Shown piece after piece: positions 54,099 to 63,110 of a DNA stretch of 64,000 nucleotides. Below the pieces are notes generated by a model that made no database searches, had not been told where the DNA came from, and worked only from the letters and a program-made list of their open reading frames with translations. Origin of the DNA: Desulfobaculum sp044987625 (GTDB lineage: Bacteria; Desulfobacterota; Desulfovibrionia; Desulfovibrionales; Desulfovibrionaceae); NCBI RefSeq assembly GCF_044987625.1, contig NZ_JBJDSB010000002.1, positions 1,116,001-1,180,000 of the forward strand, given 5' to 3'. Positions within the stretch are counted from its first letter, which is position 1; every line of letters starts with the position of its first letter. The position numbers were made by a program, and so were the translations under genes.

Positions 54099-55727
54099 TT
54101 AGCGCATTTTTTTCTTATTGAGTCGTGCGATGGTTTTGGGGCTGGGCTTGGTCTTGAGCTTCACCTTAATCTTGGGCCGCTTTTCCACGCGGAAGCGCTG
54201 CGGTCCAACATATTCATCAAGCCCCTTATACAAACTCCAGCACATCAGGAGGATGACCACCGCAAAAGGCAGGCCTGTTGTAATGGCCGCCGTTTGCAGC
54301 GCCACAAGGCCACCGCCAAGCAGCAGCGCTCCTGCGACCACACCTTCGGAAATGGCCCAGAACAAACGCTGGAACACCGGCGGGTCGGGGTTGCCATCGG
54401 CGGTGATGATATCAATAACCATGGAGCCGGAGTCCGACGACGTCACAAAGAAGGTGATGACGACGATGACGGCCAGCAGGCACGTAAAGCCGGACAGCGG
54501 GAACTTCTCCAGCAGCACAAACAGCGAAACAGGGATGTTTTCCTGCACCGCCTGCGCAATCTGGCCGGAGCCGAACATTTCAATGTTCAGGGCGCTGTTG
54601 CCGAAGACGGTAATCCACAGGAAGGTCACAAAGGACGGCACCAGCATAACGCCCAGCACAAACTGGCGGATGGTGCGGCCCTTGGACACGCGGGCGATAA
54701 ACATGCCCACAAAGGGAGACCAGGCAATCCACCAGCCCCAGTAGAACACGGTCCAGCCATTCTGCCACGACGTGTTCTCATAGGTTTCACTCCACGTGGA
54801 GAGCTGGGGCAGATTCTGCAGGTAGAAGCCAATATTCTCGATAAGCGCGTTCATGATGAACAGCGTGGGGCCAACGGCCAGCACAAAGAACATCAACGCG
54901 GCGGCGACCATAATATTCAGCTCGGACAGGCGCTTAATACCCGCGTCCAGTCCCTTCACCACGGAGACAGTGGCAATGGCCGTAATACAGGCGATAAGCA
55001 CAATCTGCACAACGGGGGTCTGCGGCAAACCGAACAGGTGGTGCAGACCGGCATTCACCTGCCGCACACCAAGGCCAAGGGAGGTCGCAACGCCAAACAG
55101 CGTGGCCACAGTGGCCATAATGTCCACGGTGTAGCCCCACGGGCCGTTGACCTTATCACCCAGAAGCGGCGCAAGCACGGAACGGATGGTCAGCGGGTAG
55201 CCCTTGTTGAACGAGAAGAAAGCAAGGGAAAGACCGACGATGGTGTACAGCGCCCAAGGGTGGAAGCCCCAGTGCAGAAAGGACAGGTCCATCGCCAGAC
55301 GTGCGGCCTCGGGAGTGCCAGGCTCCGCAAAGGGCGAGGCCACAAAATGGAACATCGGTTCCGCAACGCCGTAGAAGAGAAGACCGATACCCATGCCCGC
55401 ACTAAACAGCATGGCAAACCACGCCGTTGTGCTGAACTCTGGTTCGGCGTCGTCGCCGCCAAGGCGGACATCGCCAAATCGGCCAAGGAGGAGCGTGATG
55501 GCAAAGACGAGGGCAATGTTCATGGTCCAGATGAAGAACCAGCCCCCGTAGTTCGCAATGTTGGACTGCAGCGTCTCAAACCAGTTGCCGATGGCCTGAT
55601 GGAACGAGATGGCCAAGACAACAAACGAGACGATTAGCCCTGCGGAAATGTAGAAAACATAGGGGTTGACATCAAGCTCTAGCCAATTCCTTTTCTGTGA
55701 CTGCGTATGAGGTTCCTTATCAATCAA
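54099..55727 (-). CDS. BCCT family betaine/carnitine/choline transporter
   Basis: About 542 residues with 12 helices. The BCCT signatures are SAGMGIGLLFYGVAEPMFHF near residue 105 and the tryptophan-rich FYWGWWIAWSPFVGMFIARV near 325. It imports betaine-type osmolytes with Na+ or H+, or exchanges them. The start is uncertain: I chose TTG 55727, giving LIDKEPHTQSQKRNWLEL, because GGAGG is 4 bases upstream and the length fits the family; the frame stays open to an ATG at 55859. Its gene neighbour is a betaine-binding protein, so this locus handles osmoprotectant uptake. Confidence 0.9.
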   Translation of the reverse strand: MIDKEPHTQSQKRNWLELDVNPYVFYISAGLIVSFVVLAISFHQAIGNWFETLQSNIANYGGWFFIWTMNIALVFAITLLLGRFGDVRLGGDDAEPEFSTTAWFAMLFSAGMGIGLLFYGVAEPMFHFVASPFAEPGTPEAARLAMDLSFLHWGFHPWALYTIVGLSLAFFSFNKGYPLTIRSVLAPLLGDKVNGPWGYTVDIMATVATLFGVATSLGLGVRQVNAGLHHLFGLPQTPVVQIVLIACITAIATVSVVKGLDAGIKRLSELNIMVAAALMFFVLAVGPTLFIMNALIENIGFYLQNLPQLSTWSETYENTSWQNGWTVFYWGWWIAWSPFVGMFIARVSKGRTIRQFVLGVMLVPSFVTFLWITVFGNSALNIEMFGSGQIAQAVQENIPVSLFVLLEKFPLSGFTCLLAVIVVITFFVTSSDSGSMVIDIITADGNPDPPVFQRLFWAISEGVVAGALLLGGGLVALQTAAITTGLPFAVVILLMCWSLYKGLDEYVGPQRFRVEKRPKIKVKLKTKPSPKTIARLNKKKMR

Positions 55728-56247
55728 AGTGCCTCCAACTGTTGTGTCGCCAATGGGAAGAAGAGCGCTTCCCGAATACAGGATGTGTGTGTGATGCGTG
55801 CGACGGTTCGTAGATATGAAGAAGGTGGGGAGGCTAGCGACATTTTTGTCATTTTTCAAGTACCCGATCGGGCTTTAGCCAGCCTGAATCCTCGCGATAC
55901 TCCATATCACGCCGCTTCCGCCTACCCTAATTCACCCCGACCGGACTGTTTTAGTCGGGTATACCTTCTCACCATTCTCTACCCGGTCGCTTGGGCAAAG
56001 GTGACATAAACGGCCTTCCCGCTGCGCGTATTTCCCTCTTTGGGGCGGTGCCGCCCCGGCAAAGGCGCCGGGAGGGAACACCAAGGCAGTATGCCATATC
56101 TTGCCCCGCTTTGCCGCAATTTTTCGCCGCGCCCACGGCCCCCGCCAGCGCCAAACATGCAGCGCCGCCTTGCAGGGACCACGGGCTTGCCGTACAACTT
56201 CTCCTTTGAACACAACGCCTCATCGCTCATGCGAAAGGAGTAGGCCT
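55728..56247. other. Divergent intergenic region with a structured leader
   Basis: 520 bp between the BCCT gene and the first amidohydrolase. CCCGAC/GTCGGG (about 55938-55963) is a small stem. At 56032-56078 an outer stem TTCCCTC/GAGGGAA encloses two GC-rich hairpins (GGGGCG/CGCCCC and CCGGC/GCCGG), a compact three-way junction in the amidohydrolase leader. I could not match it to a named riboswitch class. Confidence 0.45.
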
Positions 56248-57582
56248 ATGCATACATGCGATACCCTCGTCCGCGCCGACTGGATTGTGACGCAAAACGA
56301 CACCCGCGACGTCATCCAGGACGGCGCGGTGGCCATACAGGGCGGCGTCATTGCCGCCGTCGGCCCGTTCGCGGATATTTCCGCCAACTGGTCCGCCCCG
56401 GAGACCATCGACCTTGGCCCCAGCCTGCTGCTGCCCGGCCTTGTCAATGCCCACACCCACGCGCCCATGACGCTGATGCGCGGCCTTGCCGACGACCTGC
56501 CGCTCATGCAGTGGCTGACGGACCACATCTTCCCCGTGGAGCAAAAGCTGACGCCCGAGCTTGTCCGCCTAAGCGCCCTGCTCGGCTGCTGCGAGATGCT
56601 GCGCACCGGCACCACCTGCTTTTATGATATGTACCTCATGGAGGAGGCCGTTGCTGACGCCGTGCGCGAAACAGGCATGCGGGCGCGCATTGGCGAGGTG
56701 ATTTTCTCCTTCCCCACTCCGGCCTACGCTGATGAAAACGCCGCCTTTGACGTGGTCCGCCGCATGCACGCCGCCAGCGCGGACACGCCGCGCATCCGCA
56801 CCGCCGTCATGCCGCATGCGCTGTATACCACCTCGCCGCAGCTCCTCACCCGCGCCCACGAACTGGCGCAGGAACTGGACATCCCGCTGCATATCCACCT
56901 CGCGGAGACGGAAACGGAAACCGCCCAGAGTCTGGAAAAATTCGGCAAGCGCCCCGTGGCCTACCTCGACAGCCTCGGCCTGCTGACCCCAACCACCCTC
57001 GCCGCGCACTGCGTGGACCTCACCGATGACGAGGTCGCCACCCTCGCGCGCACCGGCGCCCACGTGGCGCACAATCCCGAAAGCAACATGAAGCTGGCCA
57101 GCGGCATCGCCCGCGTGCGCGACATGCAGGCGGCGGGCGTCAGCCTCGGCCTCGGCACGGACGGCGCGTGCAGCAACAACAATCTGGACATGTTCGCGGA
57201 GATGGCCTCCTGCGCCATGCTGCAAAAGGTCGCCACCCTCGACCCCACAGCCGCCCCGGCCCAGCAAGTGCTGGACATGGCAACGCGCGGCGGCGCGGCC
57301 TGCCTGCAGTGGGAGGAAATCGGCAGCATTGCTCCGGGCAAGGCCGCGGACCTCACCGCCCTCGACCTTGACCAGCCCGGCTTGATGCCCATCTACAACC
57401 CCATTTCTCACGCGGTGTACGCCGCCGGCGGCGGCGACGTGCGCTTCACCATGGTGGACGGGCACGTCCTGTACCGCGACGGCGCGTTCCTCACGGTGGA
57501 TTACCCCGCCCTGTGCGCGGAAGTCCGCGACGCCGCCGAGTGGATCCGCAAGCAGACCGGAGCGGAGGCCGCCAACAAATGA
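56248..57582 (+). CDS. Amidohydrolase, 5-methylthioadenosine/S-adenosylhomocysteine deaminase type (copy 1)
   Basis: A 444-residue metal-dependent deaminase of the MtaD/TrzN-like group. Metal ligands are visible in LVNAHTHAP, HIHLAETETE, AHCVDLTD and GTDGACSNNN. The family deaminates SAH, MTA or adenosine to inosyl compounds, feeding the methyl cycle. The ATG at 56248 follows AAAGGAG. It overlaps a homologous second gene by 4 bp. Confidence 0.88.
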   Translation: MHTCDTLVRADWIVTQNDTRDVIQDGAVAIQGGVIAAVGPFADISANWSAPETIDLGPSLLLPGLVNAHTHAPMTLMRGLADDLPLMQWLTDHIFPVEQKLTPELVRLSALLGCCEMLRTGTTCFYDMYLMEEAVADAVRETGMRARIGEVIFSFPTPAYADENAAFDVVRRMHAASADTPRIRTAVMPHALYTTSPQLLTRAHELAQELDIPLHIHLAETETETAQSLEKFGKRPVAYLDSLGLLTPTTLAAHCVDLTDDEVATLARTGAHVAHNPESNMKLASGIARVRDMQAAGVSLGLGTDGACSNNNLDMFAEMASCAMLQKVATLDPTAAPAQQVLDMATRGGAACLQWEEIGSIAPGKAADLTALDLDQPGLMPIYNPISHAVYAAGGGDVRFTMVDGHVLYRDGAFLTVDYPALCAEVRDAAEWIRKQTGAEAANK

Positions 57583-58982
57583 GCACGCTCCCCCACGCAG
57601 ACACCATCATCCGCGCCGGCATCCTCGTCACGCAGGACGCTGACCGCCGCGTCATAGAGGACGCGGGCATCGCCATTTCCGGCGGCGACATCGTTGCCGT
57701 GGACCACTGGTCCGCCATCAGCGACGCCTTTGCCCCCAACATTGACGCCGCGCTCACCCCGCGCGAGGCCCTCCAGCCGCAGCAGGCAGGTGCACCACGC
57801 GTTATCGACCTGTCGCGGCACCTGGTGCTCCCCGGCCTCATCAACTGCCACACCCACGCGGCCATGACGGCCTTTCGCGGCCTCGCCGACGACCAGCCCC
57901 TTATGGTCTGGCTGCAGGAACACATTTGGCCTATGGAAAAGGGCCTGACGCCGCAGCTCGTGCATGCCGGGTCCATCGTGGCCTGCGCCGAGATGCTGCG
58001 CACCGGCACCACCTGCTTTGCGGATATGTATATGCTGGAGAGCGAAACAGCCCGCGCCGCCCGGCAGATGGGCATCCGCGCCATGCTTGGCGAGGGGATT
58101 CTTGGCTTTCCCACCCGCTCGTACGACACGCCGCAACAGGCCATTGAGCTGACCGCCGCCCTGCGCGACGCCGTGGCGGATACGGACACCATCCGCGTCT
58201 GCATGCCGCCCCACGGCGTCTACACCACCAGCGAGGACATCCTGAAGGACACCTTCCGCGCCGCCGAGGACATGGACATGCCGTGGATGATTCACCTCAG
58301 CGAAAGCGCCGCCGAATGCGCGCAATCCCTTGAGATGTATGGCAAGCGCCCCGTGGCGGTTGTGGGTGATGCGGGGTGCCTGTCGCCGCGCAGCGTGCTC
58401 GTGCACTGTGTGGACCTGACCGACGGCGAGATTGAGCGCATCGCCGCATCCGGGGCCAGCGTGGCGCACAATCCGCGCAGCAACATGAAGCTGGCCAGCG
58501 GCATTGCCCGTGTGCGCGACCTGCTTGCCGCCGGGGTCAATGTGTGCCTTGGCACTGACGGCGCGGCCAGCAACAACAGCCTGAACCTCTTTCGCGAAAT
58601 GACGGCCTGCGCCATGCTGGGCAAGGTTTCCAGCGGCGACCCAACTGCCGTTCCAGCCGCGGCAGTGCTGGACGCCGCCACCGTCAACGGGGCGCGCGCC
58701 CTGCGCTGGGACGGCCTCGGCAGCATCCGCGAAGGAAATATCGCAGATATTGTTGCACTTTCCCTCGACGAACCAGCCCTTTGTCCTGTATACAACCCAA
58801 TCTCACACGCCGTGTACGCGGCAGGAGGGCACGACGTCGCCCTAACCATGGTTGGCGGCCGCGTCCTCTATGCGGACGGCACATTCGCCAACATCACCAC
58901 CGAGGAACTCCGCGCCAACGCGCGAAGGTTGTCGGAGTGGGTGGATACGGCCCGTAGTGGAAAACCCCATTCTGGGGCTTGA
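57579..58982 (+). CDS. Amidohydrolase, 5-methylthioadenosine/S-adenosylhomocysteine deaminase type (copy 2)
   Basis: A 467-residue paralogue of the gene before it, starting within its stop codon (ATGA). The same ligands are kept: LINCHTHAAM, MIHLSESAAE, VHCVDLTD and GTDGAASNNS. It is longer near residue 55 by an inserted stretch. An adjacent pair of the same family points to tandem duplication with possible split specificity (for example SAH versus MTA or adenosine). Confidence 0.88.
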   Translation: MSTLPHADTIIRAGILVTQDADRRVIEDAGIAISGGDIVAVDHWSAISDAFAPNIDAALTPREALQPQQAGAPRVIDLSRHLVLPGLINCHTHAAMTAFRGLADDQPLMVWLQEHIWPMEKGLTPQLVHAGSIVACAEMLRTGTTCFADMYMLESETARAARQMGIRAMLGEGILGFPTRSYDTPQQAIELTAALRDAVADTDTIRVCMPPHGVYTTSEDILKDTFRAAEDMDMPWMIHLSESAAECAQSLEMYGKRPVAVVGDAGCLSPRSVLVHCVDLTDGEIERIAASGASVAHNPRSNMKLASGIARVRDLLAAGVNVCLGTDGAASNNSLNLFREMTACAMLGKVSSGDPTAVPAAAVLDAATVNGARALRWDGLGSIREGNIADIVALSLDEPALCPVYNPISHAVYAAGGHDVALTMVGGRVLYADGTFANITTEELRANARRLSEWVDTARSGKPHSGA

Positions 58983-59006
58983 CAAATACGCCCATATCAA
59001 TAAATA
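58979..59006 (+). promoter_or_regulatory. Putative promoter of the PxxKW gene
   Basis: TTGACA (58979-58984) lies on the stop codon of the amidohydrolase, with TAAATA 16 bases later (59001-59006). It would allow separate expression of the small cysteine-rich protein. Confidence 0.5.
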
Positions 59007-59080
59007 CTCACCCGCTTTCGAGAGACAGCCAAGGAAACACTTCCCGTTTCCGGGTCGTATTTAGAGAGGAGAAATATTTC

Positions 59081-59368
59081 ATGGCCAAAAAACATCGCAA
59101 GACCATCATCGACGACGCCGTCATGACTGACGAAGGCCTCACCTACAACGGTGTTGCCCTGCAGCAGGTTGTCGAAAAGTGTGAAGGGTGCGACCGTGTC
59201 GTGGCTCACGAGTCCGGCAACTACTGCACCACCTACGCCCAGCCCGAACTCAAGTGGCACAGCGGCGTCTGTAACTTTGCTACCCATGTCCGCGCTGAGA
59301 AGGACAAGGCCGGCAAGGTCAAAGTCAACCCCCTCAAGGCCTCCAAGCGCGCCGCCAAAGGTCGCTAG
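59081..59368 (+). CDS. PxxKW family cysteine-rich protein
   Basis: A 95-residue protein with four cysteines and the name-giving motif: VEKCEGCDRVV, GNYCTTYAQPELKW and SGVCNFATHV. The cysteine layout suggests a metal or Fe-S site. The family is common in Desulfovibrio-type bacteria and has no proven function. The ATG at 59081 has GAGAGGAG about 8 bases upstream. A strong terminator follows, and a promoter-like sequence precedes it, so it seems to be a single, possibly well expressed gene. Confidence 0.85.
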   Translation: MAKKHRKTIIDDAVMTDEGLTYNGVALQQVVEKCEGCDRVVAHESGNYCTTYAQPELKWHSGVCNFATHVRAEKDKAGKVKVNPLKASKRAAKGR

Positions 59369-59388
59369 TCGGCATTTGACGAGGAATC

Positions 59389-59418
59389 AAAAGGGCGGGC
59401 CGAAAGGTCCGCCCTTTT
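59389..59418. terminator. Terminator of the PxxKW gene
   Basis: AAAAGGGCGG (59389-59398) pairs with CCGCCCTTTT (59409-59418), with T-runs usable in both directions, 20 bp after the stop. Confidence 0.85.
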
Positions 59419-59608
59419 CCGTTGAGGCCTACGCCACACCAGCGCGCGCCGCATCCACACTGCGCCCTTCTCGCCACCACGTGGCCCCACCCCTTTTTAC
59501 TGGCGGCCCACGGCGATTCGCGGTACCCACATTCCGTAGACGCGGCGCACAGCTTGGGGCACGCCCCTGCCAGCGCTCTTTCGCCTCCTCTCACCCAACG
59601 GAGCACTC

Positions 59609-60835
59609 ATGAAGAATCAAATTTTTACATACATCGACTCCCAGCGCGACGCCCTGCTTGACCTGCAGCGCAAGCTGGTCGCCATCCCCGCCCTTGGCCC
59701 GGACAACGACGGCCCCGGCGAAAAGGCCAAGGCCGACTTCCTCATGGAATACATGCGCGAAATCGGGCTGGAGAACATCACCGAACTCAGCGCCCCGGAC
59801 GAGCGCGCCGAAGCGGGCTACCGCCCCAACATCGCCGCCATCATCCCCGGCGCGAACCCGGACCGCACGCTGTGGATTATCGGCCACACGGACATCGTGC
59901 CCCCCGGCGACGAAAGCCTGTGGGACGGCGATCCCTACACCCTGCGCGTTGAGGACGACCTGATGTACGGCCGCGGCGTGGAGGACGACCACGCAGGCAT
60001 CGTCCCCAGCCTCATTCTTGCCAAGGCCATCCTCGAAACCGGCGCCACGCCGGACGTCAACCTCGGCATCATGCTGGTGGCGGACGAGGAAACCGGCAGC
60101 AGGTACGGCCTCGGCTACATTGCCGAGCACCACGCGGACATCTTCGGCAAGGACGACCTTATCGTTGTGCCCGACATGGGCGCCCCGGACTCCACGCAGA
60201 TTGAGGTGGCCGAAAAGTCCTCCATGTGGGTGAAGGTTTCCGTCATCGGCAAGCAGTGCCACGCGTCCACCCCGCTGGAAGGCGTCAACTCCCTCATCGC
60301 CGCGTCGGACTTCATCACCCGCGTGCATGAGCTGTACGACATGTTCCCCGACAACGACGACCTGTTCGAGCCGTCGGTCTCCACCTTCGAGCCGACTAAG
60401 AAGGACGCCAACGTCCCCAATATCAACACCATCCCCGGCAAGGACGTCTTCTACATCGACGCACGCATCCTGCCGCACTACGACCTTGACGACGTCATGG
60501 GCGCCATCAAGGACATGGGCGCGGATATCGAAATGGAGCACGGCGTACGCTGCGAATACGACATCCTGCAGGGTGAGCAGGCCGCTCCCGCCACAAGCGA
60601 AAACGCCTTCGTGGTCAAGAAGCTGGCCGAAGCCGTCAAGGCCGTCTACGGCGTGGAAGCCCGCCCCGTGGGCGTTGGCGGCGGCACCGTGGCCGCATTC
60701 CTGCGCCGCGCCGGTCTGGACGCCGTAGTGTGGTCCACGCAGGAATCCAACGCGCACCAGCCCAACGAACGCGCCCGCGTCTCCCACCAACTGGGCGATG
60801 CCAAAGTCTACGCGGAGATGCTGTTCTCCGAATAA
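59609..60835 (+). CDS. M20 family metallopeptidase/deacylase
   Basis: A 408-residue zinc peptidase of the ArgE/DapE/CPG2 class. The metal ligands and catalytic residues are in WIIGHTDIVPPGD, GRGVEDDHAGIVP, VADEETGSRYG and VVPDMGAPD; a histidine near the C-terminus (SNAHQPNE) completes the site. It cleaves amide bonds of N-acyl amino acids or dipeptides; the exact substrate is not clear. It is an independent gene with AACGGAG 7 bases before the ATG. Confidence 0.88.
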   Translation: MKNQIFTYIDSQRDALLDLQRKLVAIPALGPDNDGPGEKAKADFLMEYMREIGLENITELSAPDERAEAGYRPNIAAIIPGANPDRTLWIIGHTDIVPPGDESLWDGDPYTLRVEDDLMYGRGVEDDHAGIVPSLILAKAILETGATPDVNLGIMLVADEETGSRYGLGYIAEHHADIFGKDDLIVVPDMGAPDSTQIEVAEKSSMWVKVSVIGKQCHASTPLEGVNSLIAASDFITRVHELYDMFPDNDDLFEPSVSTFEPTKKDANVPNINTIPGKDVFYIDARILPHYDLDDVMGAIKDMGADIEMEHGVRCEYDILQGEQAAPATSENAFVVKKLAEAVKAVYGVEARPVGVGGGTVAAFLRRAGLDAVVWSTQESNAHQPNERARVSHQLGDAKVYAEMLFSE

Positions 60836-60927
60836 CCCATGACTTCACGCGGCGCACGCACGCCACATCAGTCAACAATCCATCGCCGCCGCGCGCCCAG
60901 ACGGGCGCGCGGCGGCTGGTTCAAAGC

Positions 60928-62802
60928 ATGAAAGCACCTTTCCCCGATCTTTTCGACATCATCATCGTCGGCGCAGGACACGCCGGTTGCGAGGCCGCGT
61001 ACGCCAGTGCCCGCCTTGGCATGAAGACCCTCCTGCTCACCATCAATGTGGACCGCATCGGCCATCTGTCCTGCAATCCCGCCATCGGCGGCCTTGCCAA
61101 GGGACACATGGTCCGCGAAATAGACGCCCTTGGCGGACGCATGGGCGTTTGGGCCGACAAAGCGGGCATTCAGTTCCGCGTGCTCAACACCAGAAAAGGC
61201 CCCGCCGTCCGCGCCTCCCGCGCGCAAATTGACCGCGACCGCTACATCAAGGCCGTGCAGGAAGACCTGTTCAATCTGGACAACCTGTGGATTTTTCAGG
61301 ACATGGCCGCCGAGGTTCTCACACAGGACGGCCGCGCCACAGGCGTACGTACCGGCCTTGGCGAGTGCTTCCACGCCCGCAGCGTACTGCTGACTACCGG
61401 CACCTTCCTCCACGGGCTTATCCACATCGGGGAACGCAATTTCAGCGGTGGCCGCCTTGGCGACCCCGCATCCTCCGGCCTGTCCGAAAATCTCCGCCAT
61501 CTCGGCTTTGAGCTCGGACGCCTCAAAACAGGCACCACTCCGCGCCTGCTGGCCGACAGCTGCGACTTTTCCAAGATGGACATTCAGCCCGGCGACAATC
61601 CACCGCGTCCGTTCAGCTTTCACGAGCCGTTCACGCCGCTCAAGCAGCTCCCCTGCCACGTCACGTGGACCAACGACGCCACGCACGAGGCCATCCGCGG
61701 CGGCTTTGACCGCTCGCCCATGTTCACCGGCGTCATTAAGGGCACCGGCGCGCGCTACTGCCCGTCCATCGAGGACAAAGTCGCCCGCTTCCCCGAAAAG
61801 AACCGGCATCAGATTTTTGTGGAGCCAGAAGGACTGGACAGCCCCGAGGTCTACCCCAACGGCATACCCACCTCCCTGCCGCTGGACATCCAAAAGGCCA
61901 TGATTGCCACCATTCCCGGCCTGGAGAACGCGCAAATCGTCCGCCCCGGCTACGCCATCGAGTACGATTTTTGCCCGCCCACGCAGCTGGACCCAACCCT
62001 CCAGGCCAAGGTTCTGCCCGGTCTGTGGCTGGCAGGCCAAATCAACGGCACCTCCGGCTACGAGGAAGCCGCCGCGCAGGGACTGTGGGCCGCGCTCAAC
62101 ATTTTCAGCGCGCAAAACGGCCTGCCGCCCTTCCTCCCCGGTCGCGACAAGGCCTACATGGCCGTGCTCGTTGACGACCTTGTCACCAAGGGCACCAACG
62201 AGCCGTACCGCATGTTTACCTCCCGCGCCGAGCATCGTCTGCTGCTGCGCGAGGATAACGCCGACGCCCGCCTCACCGAGATGGGCCGCGCCCTCGGCCT
62301 CGTCCGCGACGACCATTGGCAGATTTACGCCGCCAAGCAGACCGCCATCACCGAGACGCTCAGCGCCCTGCGGACCATCCGCATCCGGCCCGACGCCGCC
62401 ACGCGCGACGCCCTTGCCGCCATTGGCGCCGCCGCCCCCGGAAAGTCCGTCATGCTTGCCGATGTGCTCCGCCAGCCCGCCGTCAGCATCGACGCCCTCG
62501 CCGTCTTCCACGAGGCCATCGCGGACACGCCCGCCGACGCCCTCAAGGAAGCCGAGACCATCATCAAGTACGAAGGCTACCTCAAGCGCCAAGAACAACT
62601 CGTGGAGCGCTTCCACCACCTCGAAGACGTCTCCCTGCCCGCCGACCTCGACTACACCACCGTCGCCGGGCTTACCCGAGAAGTCGTGGAAAAACTCACC
62701 GAAATCAGACCGCTCACCCTCGGGCAGGCCAGCCGCATCTCCGGCATCACCCCCGCCGCCATCGCCTGCCTTGAAGTGCACCTGAAAAAACTGGGGCTGT
62801 AA
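60928..62802 (+). CDS. mnmG: tRNA uridine-5-carboxymethylaminomethyl modification enzyme MnmG
   Basis: A 624-residue FAD protein. The dinucleotide motif is IIVGAGHAGCEAAYASARLG, followed by LSCNPAIGGLAKGHMVREID and the second signature GYEEAAAQGL near residue 370. With MnmE it makes cmnm5U34 in tRNA wobble positions. I started it at the ATG at 60928, which gives the family-typical MKAPFPDLFDIIIVGAG; the ribosome site is weak (GGCTGG). It is not adjacent to mnmE or dnaA. Confidence 0.96.
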   Translation: MKAPFPDLFDIIIVGAGHAGCEAAYASARLGMKTLLLTINVDRIGHLSCNPAIGGLAKGHMVREIDALGGRMGVWADKAGIQFRVLNTRKGPAVRASRAQIDRDRYIKAVQEDLFNLDNLWIFQDMAAEVLTQDGRATGVRTGLGECFHARSVLLTTGTFLHGLIHIGERNFSGGRLGDPASSGLSENLRHLGFELGRLKTGTTPRLLADSCDFSKMDIQPGDNPPRPFSFHEPFTPLKQLPCHVTWTNDATHEAIRGGFDRSPMFTGVIKGTGARYCPSIEDKVARFPEKNRHQIFVEPEGLDSPEVYPNGIPTSLPLDIQKAMIATIPGLENAQIVRPGYAIEYDFCPPTQLDPTLQAKVLPGLWLAGQINGTSGYEEAAAQGLWAALNIFSAQNGLPPFLPGRDKAYMAVLVDDLVTKGTNEPYRMFTSRAEHRLLLREDNADARLTEMGRALGLVRDDHWQIYAAKQTAITETLSALRTIRIRPDAATRDALAAIGAAAPGKSVMLADVLRQPAVSIDALAVFHEAIADTPADALKEAETIIKYEGYLKRQEQLVERFHHLEDVSLPADLDYTTVAGLTREVVEKLTEIRPLTLGQASRISGITPAAIACLEVHLKKLGL

Positions 62803-62836
62803 GCCCACAGTGGCGGCTTGGCATAACGCCATCACA

Positions 62837-62872
62837 AAGGCCCCCCTGATTGCTCAGGGGGGCCTTTTTTTT
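62837..62872 (+). terminator. Rho-independent terminator of mnmG
   Basis: AAGGCCCCCCTGA (62837-62849) pairs with TCAGGGGGGCCTT (62854-62866), followed by eight T residues. Confidence 0.92.
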
Positions 62873-62883
62873 GCCTCCGGCGG

Positions 62884-63065
62884 CTTAAGGAAATAACTTC
62901 CTTAAGAATCCTTACAACTTAGGAAACCGGAAGCCGGTTTCCTAAGAAAGGGTTTATGAGGTTAGGGCGTAAGGTTACCTCGCTTACATACGTCACTCAA
63001 CCCTTTTTGGGGCTGGCTTCCAGGCCCAAAAACCTTGGGATTCTTAAGGGCTCATGGCCCTTAAG
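62884..63065. repeat. Cluster of CTTAAG/CTTAGG hairpins between convergent genes
   Basis: Three strong dyads in 180 bp of lower GC: CTTAAGGAA/TTCCTTAAG (62884-62906), CTTAGGAAACCGG with its complement (62918-62946, 13-bp stem, 3-base loop), and CTTAAGGGC/GCCCTTAAG (63043-63065). AAAGGGTT (62947-62954) also pairs with AACCCTTT (62999-63006). Unlike the terminator next to it, the cluster has no T-runs. It resembles an extragenic palindrome element or a structured RNA. Confidence 0.55.
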
Positions 63066-63110
63066 CCTGCGGAGCACCTCTTCACTCTTCCTCTTTGCCT
63101 TCCTCTGCCC

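Noticed and set aside
55980..56247. SAH or SAM riboswitch before the deaminase genes
   Set aside because: The conserved core sequences of these classes are not visible; only a generic three-way junction remains, listed as unknown structure.
60868..62835. A 655-codon minus-strand frame across mnmG
   Set aside because: Antisense shadow of mnmG; glycine- and valine-rich translation without family features or ribosome site.
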